Below, piece by piece: positions 44,402 through 56,323 of a stretch of 64,000 nucleotides of DNA (its first letter is position 1; the number at the start of each line of letters is the position of its first letter). The DNA comes from Phellopilus nigrolimitatus (lineage: Eukaryota > Basidiomycota > Agaricomycetes > Hymenochaetales > Hymenochaetaceae). Position numbers and translations under genes: made by a program. The stretch spans positions 682,001 to 746,000 of the forward strand of contig JAJOHG010000011.1 in NCBI GenBank assembly GCA_021029095.1, in the 5' to 3' direction. The notes under the pieces are model-generated. The model was given only the letters and a program-made list of their open reading frames with translations, had not been told where the DNA came from and ran no database searches.

Positions 44402-47114
44402 ATGGTTACTACTCGACAATCAAAGTAAGTAAACGAATGTCACTTACATGCAACTAATTCAAATGGGTTCTTTTAGTGGAAAACTTCCTCCGTCGAAACG
44501 CCCAGCCGTGCCTGACTCTGACTCTGACGGCTCTGAGGCGAAACAACATGCAAGGCCGAAGAAACGAGTCAAGACGAGAAAAGGAAGCCAAGATACAGAC
44601 GATGATAAGGAAGGGAATACTCCAGCAGTTTTCGAAAAGCAACGTAATTCTAGGCGAAAGTTGGGCAAGCTGGCTATGATGATGTCAATGCCCATCGATG
44701 TATTCTGCGAGGTGAGTTCACTCCCTGACAATTCTCCTGCCTCTTCATATGGATACACGTTCGGCTTAGATCGCTCGTTATTTGGGCCCGCATGATCTTC
44801 TTCGCATGGCACGAACGTCCAAAGCACTTCGGAATCTTCTAATGACCAAAGATTCAAAGCCAATCTGGCGTGCAGCGGAAGATTCTGTTGGGCTTCCCGA
44901 ATGCCCTCTGGATCTCAGCTCTCCTCAATATGCTAGCTTCATCTTCGATGCGTTTTGCACGGTGCGTTTCGAGAGTCCTAAGTAAAGGTTCACACAATTG
45001 AAATTGGCCTTAGCATTGTTTTCATGTGAAAGCGCACAAGCATTTAACTCCTCTGAGAATCCGTCTTTGCAAGAAATGCATGAATCTACAGTTCGTTTCT
45101 ATTCTTCTGATGAATGATTAATGTCTTACCTGCAAGTCTTTTTCAGTCTGCGTAAGCCAGTTTCATGGATTCTCACTGGGCGTCTCGATATGCCGTACCA
45201 CGAGGAAGACAATTGCAACGTATTAAGGCTTGTTAATGGACTCTCAAGTACGCATTTTGGTAACGACTTAAATACGCTCACTTACTTATTTATTTATCTC
45301 ATAGCCGCTTCTTCAACCGAGAAAAATATCAAAGCGTTAGATTATTCGGACCTGCGTAGCTTCATGTTTTACGTTCCTCAAGTCAAAATGGCTTTCGATA
45401 AGTATCGGTCATTCGGCAGGGCTTATCGACGACGGGAGGGATTTTTGGATGCAGAACATGAAGAAACCGTTCAAAGATATCTAGTGCGCATGATTTTACA
45501 TCGTTTCAATTGACGTATATAAATTGACAACACCGAACTTCAGTCTTCGCCTGCGCTGGATCGATGGCTCGAAAATACGAGAGTGGCGAGGTCAAATGAC
45601 ATTCAAAATGCAAGGGATAGTCGCCTACGAAGGTACAGACGACGACCTCATCTTCACACCATAGTGTTGACTCATTTGCAACAGCATTTTCATTAAGCTT
45701 GCCGAACTCGGCTATACAGAAGACGATTACCAACCTCATTATGATGAGAAACACTGCATGTGGAACAGCCTAGTTGACCAACCGCGGCCCTTAACTGATC
45801 GAAGTACGTGGGCCTCTTCCCTTCCTTCATAAAACACTGACTGAATGATCAACCAGTCTGGAAAAACATCCTCCCGCAGCTTGAGGAGACTATACGCCTT
45901 AGGAGGGAAAAGAGGGAAAGGTTTGCCCAGACAATAAAAGAGCGGCGTCGAAAAAAGCTGCACCAGCTTGCAGAGGGGATTGTCTGGTGTAAAGAAGGAA
46001 AGGCCTGTTACATCGTTCCTTCCGAGGTTTTCGAATTACCAGCTGCGAAGGAATTTATCGAAAGTGACGGAACAAAAACTAACATTGGTGTGGCGCAATG
46101 GCTGTCTATAAAGCAGCAAATGGTCGAGTTCAGCAGAGTACGCCAGCGCGAAATCGAAGAGGACTGTGTTTCAGCAATCGTCACTGCTCGACGCAAGGCG
46201 GGCCTACCAGCCATCAGCACTATATTGATTGAGTCTTCGGAGGACAAACGAGAAATTCGGACCGGGAAAAGCAAGAGCGGCGGCGTCCTGCAGCATCCAA
46301 CGGCGTTCTTCGGAGGCCGTTGCCTAAAACAATTTACTGGCATCCTGGAAGATCGTCACGAACACTGTCGGGGAGAGTTCCGTTGGACCCGTGGTAACCA
46401 ATGGGAGCCCAGTCAACCTACATGTAATGGTATTCTTTATGCCGATGCATTGTATTCAGAACTCGATCTTCCCTCTACGACAATGAACGATATGCTAGCG
46501 CTTGGGGAATCATTTGTATGCTTGCGCTGCGACCCGACGTTTCGCAAGCTGATGACATGGATAGATCTAGTGCGTATATGATTTTTTGTCTTCTTCGCTG
46601 CACCAGTAATAATTGCTTGTATACACAGGTGAAACATTTTTACAGAGAAAATGAGACTTTTGAGAAAATGGAAGCAGTGAAGAGGAGGTTCGCTTACTAG
46701 TCCCATGATAACATTATTATTGATCTGATCCTTTTCCAATAGCCTCACTGACTGTAAAATTGGGAACATAAACGACCACGATCGAACAAAACCTGAGCCA
46801 CTCGCCGCATATACCGGTGACATCACCACACTGCGAGATGGCTCATTGGCGGCTACTAATCCGTCCGGGCTCGAGAAGTGGATCCAGACGTGTACATGCG
46901 AGACACACGCCGGTAAAATAAATTTTGACCCACATTGCTCGCTTTGCTACAAGCTAGGGCAGGAGTACATCACTTTTTGGTGCAAGGGGCAAATGGATAT
47001 ACATCATAGAGCAAAGTAAGTCTGCTCGTGAGCCGCAGAATAGTCCGACCTACGGCATGCTCACCCTATATTCATTTCACCCTCAGACATGCGCACGGAC
47101 CAGAACAAGCGTAA
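44402..47114 (+). CDS. F-box family-1 protein, tandem copy 2
   Basis: Same architecture as the gene at 41232: ATG in a mini-exon (MVTTRQS), 'GKLPPSKRPAVPDSDSD', a basic linker, and the F-box 'MPIDVFCE' plus 'IARYLGPHDLLRMARTSKAL'. Then come 'PIWRAAEDSVGLPECPLDLS' and 'WCKEGKACYIVPSEVFELP'. 'GVLQHPTAFFGG' and 'LGESFVCLRCDPTFRKLM' follow. The C-terminal Cys/His module is 'CTCETHAGK' with 'CSLCYKLG', where the paralogs read CPEC. It ends 'HAHGPEQA' with a stop at 47112-47114. In the middle (about 45.08-45.16 kb) the paralogous exon junction has diverged and contains stop codons if not spliced, so one exon boundary is uncertain. It probably remains functional. Role as inferred for its paralog. 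Confidence 0.75.
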
Positions 47115-48867
47115 TTTGCGAAGTAGGAAGATGTGCTTTGTGCAAATACTACAGAATCCACAGTCGCACATCTGGATAATGCAGGGGTCATTGAATTCCT
47201 TTTTTGCAGAAAACAAGGACATTTGCCGCTGGCCACATTGAAACGAAAGACTTCACAAGTCATTTGTGCCTAGGCAAATTGGATGCTCGTCACGTCGTGT
47301 ATTAAAATACTTTTTTTGTTGAGTAGATCCTCCATTAGACAAGAATCACAAAGTCGTTGAAGCGCTGTTGAGCGGAGAACCATCCGAAGCGCGTTGAAAT
47401 CTCGCGAAGTCCAAACCTGACCCGCGACTGTCATCATTTATGCAAAGACGTGTAATAATTCATGCCGGATGCAGAGACTTATGGGTCGTCAGAAGCGCTA
47501 AGCTGACGACCCAAAACCGTTCCATATCCACGGACTCCCTCCCTTCGCGGAAGCGAAAGAGGCGAAGACCATCATTTACTTCGGCCGACTTTATCCAACG
47601 GCGCGCCGCACGGCTTTTTGGGATTTCAGAGGCACACTGTATGCAGCCAAGCCTCGGGCGACTCAGAGCCAGAAGGACCATTTGCATCCGCTGCGTTGCT
47701 TCAGCAGGCCTGTCTGCTCGAAGCTGCTCCTAAAGATAACTCGGGAGTCGGGACCTCGCGCGGATTCATAGGCGTCCGAAAAGCTGTGTGCACCGCGCCC
47801 GGCGGCGTATCGGATCTGCTGAGACCGCGCATCTGCCGGATCTCCCGATAGAGACGCGCCGTATGGCCTTCCGCTGCCCGGCGATCCGAGGATGTACGAA
47901 CGGCCAATATACAGACTGACTTAAGATGAATGAGAACTGCCAAGGTAGGTGGCAGAGTGCAAAATTTGTAAAGTAAACGTTGACAAATACCTAGTATCGA
48001 TCTGCAGATGCTCTTGAACGCGCACAGTGCCAAACTGTCGAAGAGTTAGACATGTTCTTAACTACCCATAGCTGAGATGGTGTCGTGAAGTATGATATGA
48101 CTCTCTCGGACACCATCGAGGCTCTCATCGTTAGATCCCTGAATTCTCTGAATGAGCCATCCTCGAGCGTGACGGGTTTTAGTTTGCAGTCTTCATAGAA
48201 GCTCTGAAGCCAAGCCGCTGACAAGGAAAAGGCCAGTCTTGCGCCAGGGATGTTGTTCTTGAATTCGTGGTTTGATCGAAAGCGCGCGCACCAGAACGAC
48301 GTCGCGAGACACTGGAGTAACGGAAGTCCGAAACGCAGACTACTAGTAGATGTTCTTTAAAGCGAGAGTCTGGATGCGGGGAATTTCGGCTTGTGTCTTT
48401 CTCGAATTCGAACACACGCGATTCGCCACTGCACCCCGAGCACTCCGATACCGATTGAGCGGGGAAAATACGAGGGCGAAGCCGGAGGAAGCAGGCAGGC
48501 GAATGAGCTGGCGATAATTACTGCTGACGCCGTGGCGTTGACTGTCCGTCGATTGAACGGGCTGACCGCTGCGCCCCCGCGCGGCGAATGTGGCTCTGGT
48601 AAATAATAAAAATAGGAAAATAAAAAGCAAGAAAAAAGAAGAAAGGAAACATATGATACTCGCGGAAAAGGCGGAGTCTCTCCAACACGGCCGTGCTGAT
48701 TGGCCTAGCGAGTCAGAAATGTTCGGCAATATGCGGTCATAGAACGGCCGAAGCCGGTACAGCCAAACACGCGCCGATAGAAAAATCGAGACGTATGTCC
48801 GTCATCCCTCCACTCTCTCTTTAACCACCTCCATCGCCTAGTCTCGTCGTCGTCGCCGTCGTCGAGG
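47115..48867. other. long region without a convincing gene
   Basis: About 1.75 kb between the F-box gene and aconitase. The strongest coding hint is a minus-strand frame listed separately at 47991-48358. The part next to 48868 is the aconitase promoter and 5' UTR. No transposon ends recognised. Confidence 0.5.
47991..48358 (-). CDS. unassigned open frame, weak
   Basis: About 120 residues stay open: 'LRFGLPLLQCLATSFWCA', 'FKNNIPGARLAFSLSAAWLQ', 'SFYEDCKLKPVTLEDGSF', 'SERVISYFTTPSQLWVV'. Composition looks protein-like. There is no ATG near the 5' limit, and the 3' part (after 'LWVVKNMS') may be intron read-through. It could be one exon of an unknown gene or a relic. Confidence 0.25.
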
Positions 48868-51773
48868 ATGCTTAACCTTGCCAACAGGACCGCAGGCGCG
48901 GTCAAGGCGGCCAAGCGCCTGGCCGCAGGCATGGCCACCGCTGCGCCCCGCATCGGCGATTCCAAAGTAGCCATGAGCAGGCTCGAAAGTGGCAACTTCA
49001 TCAATTACCAGCGCATCGAGGACAACCTCGCCATCGTGCGCCAGAGGTACGTGTCTTGCTCGCGTATGATCTGCATGCCACTGACGTGCGCGACAGACTG
49101 AATCGTCCTCTGACATTGTCGGAGAAGATTCTCTACGGGCATCTTGATGACCCGCACGGTCAGGACATTGAGCGGGGAACGAGTTACCTCAAACTCAGAC
49201 CAGACGTAAGCTGGCTTCGCATCGACTTGAATGATCCGCATAAGCGCATACTGACCGTATCCCTTAGCGAGTAGCTTGCCAGGATGCCACTGCCCAGGTC
49301 AGTCGCCGTGTCGAGAATGCCTATTGTAACTCATTTACTAAACTACATACGATCTACAGATGGCCATCCTTCAGTTCATGTCATCCGGCATGGACACTGT
49401 TGCTGTACCGTCGACGGTCCACTGTGACCATCTTATCGAGGCCCAGGTTGGTGGTGTTGCCGACCTGTCGCGTGCTGTCGACATCAACAAGGAGGTCTAC
49501 GACTTTTTGGCCACTGCTACCGCAAAAGTATGATTGATCGGTTATTAATCTTCGTTTTCGACTTGTAAATTGACGACATTTTTTTTGCGCAGTACGGTCT
49601 CGGTTTCTGGCACCCCGGTTCTGGCATCATCCATCAGATCATCCTTGAGAACTACGCTTTCCCCGGTGGACTTATGATTGGTACGGATTCGCACACCCCG
49701 AACGCGGGTGGTCTCGGTATGGTTGCTTGCGGTGTTGGAGGCGCTGATGCGGTCGACGTGATGGCGGACATCCCGTGGGAACTCAAGTGCCCTAAGGTCA
49801 TTGGGGTTAACCTGACTGGAAAGATTGGCGGCTGGACAACTCCCAAGGGTAAGTTTGCCTATCGCTATTTTCCCGTTCCAAATTGATTGAATTATTTCAT
49901 GATATCGTCATGCAGACGTCATCCTTAAGGTCGCAGGAATCCTTACGGTCAAGGGCGGCACCGGTGCTATCGTCGAGTATACTGGTCCTGGTGTGGAGTC
50001 GCTCTCCTGCACTGGTATGGCTACGATTTGTAATATGGGTGCCGAGATTGGTGCAACGACTTCGCTCTTCCCCTTCAACTCCCGCATGGTCGATTACCTC
50101 AAGGCCACCAAGCGCGGCGATATTGCGGACTACGCTACGGCTTTCTCGCACAATCTCCAGGGTGACAAAGGCGCGGATTACGACCAGGTCATTGAAATCG
50201 TGAGTTCTACATTTGGAAATTTAGATGACGCGCGACGCTCCAACTGAATTGATCTTCTATCCTCAGAATCTTTCGGAACTCGAGCCTCACATCAACGGTC
50301 CATTCACACCCGATCTTGCAACGCCAATCTCGAAGTTCAAGGATGCAGTCAAGGAGAACGATTGGCCCCCGGAACTTCGGGTTGGTCTCATCGGTTCATG
50401 CACGAACTCGTCGTATGAGGACATGTCCCGTTCTGCGTCGATTGCTCGTGAAGCTGCGAACACGGTCTTGACGTGAAGAGCAAGTTCACCATTACCCCCG
50501 GCTCGGAACAGGTTCGTGCGACAATCGCGCGCGACGGTCAGATTGGCGCCTTCGAGGATGTTGGCGGTATCGTTCTTGCAAACGCTTGTGGCCCGTGCAT
50601 TGGTCAGTGGGATCGCCAGGACGTGAAGAAGGGCGAGAAGAACTCTAGTGAGTACCTTTGTTTATCCTTCATGTGCGATATGAGACTCATTATGTCATGT
50701 CAGTCATCACCTCGTACAACCGTAACTTCACTGGCCGTAACGATGCTAACCCTGCTACCCACGCCTTTGTCACCTCTCCGGACATTGTCACTGCCATGGT
50801 CTTTGCTGGTAGCTTAAACTTTAACCCGGTTACGGACACTCTCATCGGCAAGGATGGCAAGCCGTTCAGATTCTCAGAACCCTCCGGCAATGAGCTTCCC
50901 CCGCGGGGTTACGACCCTGGTGAAAACACCTTCCAGGCCCCTCCTCAGGACCGTACGACTGTGCAGGTAGCCATCGACCCGAAGAGCGACCGTCTTCAGA
51001 AGCTCGCGCCTTTCCAGCCGTGGGACGGCAAGACTCCATCTGACCTCCCGATTCTGATCAAGGTTAAGGGCAAGTGCAGTGAGTAGTGTTGCTTGCTAAT
51101 ATCTTGAAGACGAACTAAGGGATGCTTGTCTTTACTTAGCAACCGACCATATCTCTGCTGGTGGCCCTTGGCTCAAGTACCGTGGTCATCTCCAAAACAT
51201 CTCGCAAAACTGTCTTATCGGCGCTATCAACAGCGAAAATGGCGAGGCGAACAAAATCAGGAACCAGTTTACTGGGGAGTTCGGTGGCGTCCCGAAGGTC
51301 GCAGCAGAGTACCGCGAAAAGGGCGTCAAGTGGGTTGTTATCGGTGACTCGAACTACGGCGAGGGCTCCTCTCGTGAGCACGCAGCGCTTGAGCCGCGCT
51401 ACCTCGGCGGTTTAGCGATCATTACGCGCTCGTTTGCGCGTATCCACGAGACGAACTTGAAGAAGCAAGGTATGCTCGCGCTCACGTTCGTCGACCCGGC
51501 GGACTACGACAAGATTCGGCCCGATGATCGCGTCGACATCCTTGGTCTCGAGTCCTTCGCACCCGGCAAGAATCTCACGCTGGCGGTCAAGCACAAAGAC
51601 GGCTCGAAGGAGGAGATCTCGCTCGCGCACTCGTTTAACGAAGGCCAGATCGAGTGGTTCAAAGCTGGTTCGGCGCTGAACCTGGTACGCTTTCCTCTTT
51701 CCTTTTTTACTCGCATTGGCTCATCAAATATCTGCTTCGCTGTCAGATGGCGGCGAAGGCCAAGGGCAATTAA
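48868..51773 (+). CDS. ACO1: aconitate hydratase, mitochondrial (with one-base frameshift)
   Basis: TCA-cycle enzyme interconverting citrate and isocitrate. The start [19 protein letters not shown] is a basic amphipathic mitochondrial presequence. Conserved blocks in order are '[19 protein letters not shown]', '[13 protein letters not shown]', '[20 protein letters not shown]', '[13 protein letters not shown]' (first Fe-S Cys), '[10 protein letters not shown]' (other two Cys), '[12 protein letters not shown]', '[18 protein letters not shown]' and '[19 protein letters not shown]' (catalytic Ser region). It ends 'MAAKAKGN' at stop 51771-51773. Introns are short. At 50458-50462 the text AAGCTGCGAACACGGTC breaks the frame and reaches TGA at 50474. 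One extra A would give [11 protein letters not shown], the expected family sequence. All else is perfect, so an error or a very recent lesion is likely. Confidence 0.93.
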
Positions 51774-52204
51774 AGTTGCGCAGCTTAGCTCGGCGCACGA
51801 AATGAACATTCGTCCTTTCTTGATCCCCTTTCCTTTCCTTATATCTTTTTCTTTTCTCCATTTCCTCGTCTCCTCATCCAGCGTTCAAGTACTCCTAATC
51901 GCTACGCGTTATCCGAATCACGATGTACTATTTAGACGAAAGAAATACAACCTTTCATGTGCATATCTATTAGTCGTCTGCCTCCCGGCAATGCTACTAA
52001 TAATGCATAACTGAATAGATTTCCTTGAGCAAGTCGGTCTTGCATAGCGAATAGTACACATCATGACACCGATTTTGTTTTGAAGGGGATAAAGCTGCTG
52101 AACCTTTGTGCTGCCTGATTTAGTAATTAGACCTAATTTACATAAAGCATCTATTTGAGTTTTGATTTCTTGACTTCACTTTCGAACCTGAAGAGTCGTC
52201 GAAG
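51774..52204. other. intergenic region
   Basis: 3' flank of aconitase, T-rich, then the upstream region of the MYND gene. Nothing recognised. Confidence 0.5.
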
Positions 52205-53308
52205 ATGCGCCGCTGCAAGCATGTGCGCCCTCCTGAAGGCAGTTTCGCGTTTGCACAAGGTCAGGATCAAGCCGGTCTCGCGCTCGAGCGATTCCACTAC
52301 CTACGCGCCTCCATCCTTGGGCTGTATGATCTCCAGGACGGCATCGCGCCCGACCTGTCGATGGGCCAGCTCTTTCCGCGGCAGGGACTCGACTTCAGCA
52401 AATACACTGACTTCAAGCTCAAGCCCGTCACGGGCATCAAGCTGCACCCGCGGGACGACGGGACGATCCACCCGGAGGACGTAAAGGTCTACCACCAGTC
52501 ATTCAAGGACGACTGGAAGATGTCCGAAGGCGGCGTGCTGTATTTCATAGGAGACCCTAGGAGCTTCTACAACATCATTCTGAACTATCATAGCCCCGCG
52601 AAGACGACTGGAAGCAAGGAGTGGGACAAACTCTTCGCGAGGCTGAAAGCGGAGGGTTTTCCGAAGAATTTGATTTCATGCATGGTCTCGCTCACATCCT
52701 CGTATGTTCCAAAGCTTAAGACACTGATAAATGCACAATATAGTTCTTCGCGCGCCCGTCTGGCTGTCTGAACGCTTCGTGCCCTTTTCTGCATGACGCC
52801 GCGGCAGCGGAGGCCGCGCGGAAGCGCGTCCTCGAAAAGAGGCGCGACTACATGCTGAATCCGACGCCGAAACAGCGCGCGGCAGACAACAGGCGCCAGC
52901 AGACCGAGTACCGGAGGAACCAAGGGCTCTCGAAAGATGCACACCTTTCCGACGACGTGCTCAGTTCGCTCACGAAGCCCCGCGCGCGCTTGTACTGCTC
53001 CAATCCTGCGTGCGCTTTCCCGTGGCTCACCTCAGACCTGGAGGACGACCCGCCGCTCATGCAGTGTAGTCGGTGCAAGTGGTCAACGTACTGCTCCGTG
53101 AGTCTAGGACATTTTCTCTGCGATGTTTTATGAGGCTTAAAAGGCGAATTCAACTTATTAGCCTGAGTGCCAGAGAGCTGATTGGGCGCGTCATAAGAAG
53201 GAGCCATGTGCGCCGCTGGAGGAGATCGTATCCAATGACGACTTTTGGTCACCCATCGGGACTCGCAAAGGTACAGAATCGCTCAACATCGACTGGGGAG
53301 GTGCTTAA
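52205..53308 (+). CDS. MYND-type zinc-finger protein
   Basis: ATG 52205 opens MRRCKHVRPPEGSFAFAQG. The first exon encodes an uncharacterised region ('FHYLRASILGLYDLQDGI', 'QLFPRQGLDFSKY', 'LHPRDDGTIHPEDVKVYHQS'). After an intron with donor GTATGT near 52701 comes a CCCH-like cluster 'GCLNASCPFLHD' and a basic helix ('KRVLEKRRDYMLNPTPKQRA'). The C-terminus is a MYND finger: 'CSNPACAFPWL', 'MQCSRCKWSTYCS', then after a GTGAGT intron 'PECQRADWARHKKEPC'. It ends 'SLNIDWGGA' at stop 53306-53308. MYND fingers mediate protein-protein contacts, often in chromatin or transcription regulators; the partner is unknown. Length is about 330 residues. Confidence 0.8.
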
Positions 53309-53671
53309 TAGTTGGTATAATATGAACGCGACCAGCTCTGTTGCTCGTGTACTATAATTTGCATCTCTTGGAAGAGCTCCTCGTTGTAAAGCTGTAAACT
53401 ATCGCACTCTGTAAAATAGATTGTGTGTATTTGGTCTGGCTGTTTACTTTAGTGAGTCGGAACGGAAGTAAATGTTTTTGTTCGGCACGTCGGCCGTCAT
53501 GAAGCACGCCTCGTAACGATGATCGACGTGTGGCTTTTAACTTTGTTGCTTTTGTCCAACGTTCACCGTTAAGCGTTGACGGTACTTCTACATCTGCCTG
53601 CATTGGGAGATCTGATGCTTTCAACCTTAAAAGACGTCCATCGGGAACATCTATCTAGACAGATCTTCAAA
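53309..53671. other. intergenic region
   Basis: About 360 bases. No recognised element. It may hold a first exon of the next F-box gene, whose start is unresolved. Confidence 0.45.
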
Positions 53672-55781
53672 ATGAGCTACTGGGTTCTCAGATCTTCCCG
53701 TCGAAGTAATCCAACATATCTTCTGCTTCCTCGACCTTCCCGAGATATACGCCCTATCCGCGCTCAACCGTTTCTGCCACACCATATATGAAGACACGCC
53801 GAAGCTTCGCTACCACTCTGCGCTGCTCAAGGCTGGTATGCTCGATGGTGCCGACGGACGCGATGTCGTGAACAAGCTGGCGTACCTTGAATGGAAGGAG
53901 ACCTCGTGGGCGCACTTCGGACTCGAGCGCACCGTGCACGTCGTCGTGCGCCACCGCCCGTCCGCGGTGTACGAGCTTACTGCAGGTTTCTACCTGCTCG
54001 GCGACGCGTCGCACACGTCGGACATGCCCGTCTTCATGCGCCAAACGCGTGCGCTACGCTGCTTCGACTTGACACAGCTGTGGCCGCAGGACTGCTATAT
54101 TGCGACACACCGCGATCCGTGGCCGGCGCTCACATTCAAAGGCACCGTCGCGCAAGACGAGCACCTTGTCGACTTTGGCGTGGCAATTCAAGAGTTCGAT
54201 CTCATCGCTGTGGTGACTATGACAAACGTGTATGCATGGACAGCCATTTTGTCGAAAAATTCAGCACACTGACTGATACTTACATGTAGCATAAGTGAAA
54301 TCGTCTCGTTGAGACTACGACTCATGGAGTTCTCTACTGGTCGATCGCATCCGCTCGCAGCGAGTCAAGTCCTTTATAGTATATATACGGCCGCAACGAT
54401 GGGGAAACCATCTGTGATGGTTCAAATTTCCGGCCGATATTTGATTTACCTGGTCCGCTGGCCGCGTACGGTCATGGAAATGCGGATCGCCGACGAAGTC
54501 AACCTTTTCGACTGGTGGACAGGCGCCCATCTCGTGGTCAGAAACCCTCCCTTTTACTCCAGAAAAATTCATTGATAGTGGAGTTGCATGCATGACTCCG
54601 CGCAGCCGACAGTTTTATTCATTTTACTAACTGACCATTTCACTTCTGTTATAGAAAGAAAAGAGCTATGATTTCTCGCTAAACGACGCTGTCTTCCTCT
54701 CGCATACGCTTGTTCTCATCCCGAACATCGTCACCGGGAGCCTAGAGATAGTCCGCCTTCCGGCCCTTCCCGCTGGGCGCCAGAGCAATCAATCGCCGCC
54801 AGAGCCTCTAAGCCGCTTCGAAAGGGTTCTTATACTCGAGCTCCCTGCACTCAACCCAAATTACTCCTTCGCCAACGTCTTTGCGCGCTCTACTCCTAAC
54901 CCTTTTGGGCCTGATAGCAGCGGCTCCATTCGCGCTGTAATTGGAAGAAGCACCGGGCGCGGCGCCCGTACTTGGAGCGATCCAGAGCGCGCGCTGGTTT
55001 TGATAAGCTTCACGCTCAGGATGACAGGCACATTGCGGATGCGCGCCATATGGCTCGCCACGACGCGTCCCGCGCTCCTCGATGTGGTGCACAGAGAGAA
55101 CCCGGACTTGGTCCCAATCGCGCCGACTGGTCCCTCCTCGACCAATGGGAGATGGAGCAGATAATGACACCTCTAGCGCAGGAGGAACGGACACGGACTC
55201 AAGTTCCGGGTCGAGGCTGCCGCAGCGTGGTTCCCTGGGCGGAATGGGGCCCACTGCACACGCGCTGGCGGCGCGACGAGGACGCGACACTGTGGGCGGC
55301 GACGCTTGCGGGGCAGCGTATGGTATTTCTGCGCGCACATTACATAGTGATATGGGACTTCAACCCACACGCTGTCGCGTGTGCACGTGCAGAAAAAGGA
55401 AACAGCCTCTTGTCGGCCGGGTCCAATGCCAAACCCCCGCTAGAACATAACACGGGTCGAGAAAATATCCAGCATTTGCTCGTCGATGTCCCCTCGAATT
55501 TTGAGGCTGAGGTACCTGGGGGTGCGGGTGACGCGGGGACGGATACGGACTTCACTGGGCCCGTCTTTGCCGAGGAAGTTATTTCGAGCCTGCCATATGT
55601 CGAAGTCGTCTCGGAGCGCGAGTACAATTTTGATGGCGTACTCATGGACGAGGGCCATGTCATCGGATTTAGAGTACGTGTGCGCGCGTCCATCTGCAAG
55701 CATGTTTATTTACTTCTTTTTTTTCAGACTGAGCAGCGCGGTGGGCCGACGATCAGGGCATTTGAAGTGTTCATAATATAG
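53672..55781 (+). CDS. F-box domain protein, family 2, second copy (frame problems)
   Basis: Paralog of the gene at 3296-5378, with the same block order. The F-box reads 'DLPVEVIQHIFCFLDLPEIY', then 'AGFYLLGDASHTSDMPVF', 'IQEFDLIAVVTMTN', 'LMEFSTGRSHPLAASQV' and 'VNLFDWWTGAHLV'. After an intron come 'YDFSLNDAVFLSHTLVLIPN', 'VVPWAEWGPLHTRWRRDED', 'VIWDFNPHAVACARAEKG', 'LPYVEVVSEREYNFDGVLMD' and the last exon 'GGPTIRAFEVFII' with a stop at 55779-55781. There are two problems. The nearest ATG (53672) is one base out of frame with the F-box, so the true start may be in an upstream exon. Near 55.10-55.16 kb the frame shifts back by one base (VVHRENPDLVP to the DQWEMEQIMTPL frame), as if one base were missing. 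It could be an intact gene with errors or a young pseudogene. Confidence 0.7.
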
Positions 55782-56323
55782 AACTCAACCGCGAAATTCG
55801 GCGCGGATGAGAGAATATGTATGACGTTACAGCCAGTCTAACTTCGAGGTCTGCAGAGCAAGCTTGAGAACCATGCAGAATTGGGAATCCTTGGAATTGA
55901 AAGCTGATGTGATTTTCTGTCAACGATACCATCACCACAAAACCCACGCCTTGACAGACCTGGGGGAAACAATCGAAAATTTAGATCTATCAGTCAGTAT
56001 ATGTAGTATGCGAGTAGACATTTGATAGCGATGACAGGTGTTTATATGGATTACTGTAAGCGAATCAGAGTCCGTAACAACGGGCTGGCGTTCAATGACA
56101 GATACTGTCCATAAAGAAAGATGGTATGATCGACGTGCCCATCACAAATGAGACAGTTACACTGGCACCTGCCAAACATCAGAAGCGAAATATACGCGAT
56201 AAAAAAAAATCCACGTCCCGAACTCAAGCCCGAAGAAGAAAAAATAAAGTGAATGCCAGAAACCAGGGAGATAAGTAGGTGTTTACAAGGGAAGAACATG
56301 TCCGTGAGTGGCGCTCTCAGGTC
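55782..56323. other. intergenic region (convergent 3' ends)
   Basis: About 540 bases between two facing stop codons. No gene or repeat recognised. Confidence 0.5.

Noticed and set aside
52588..53252. Minus-strand Cys/Arg-rich frames over the MYND gene
   Set aside because: They are antisense shadows of a clearly conserved zinc-finger gene on the plus strand.
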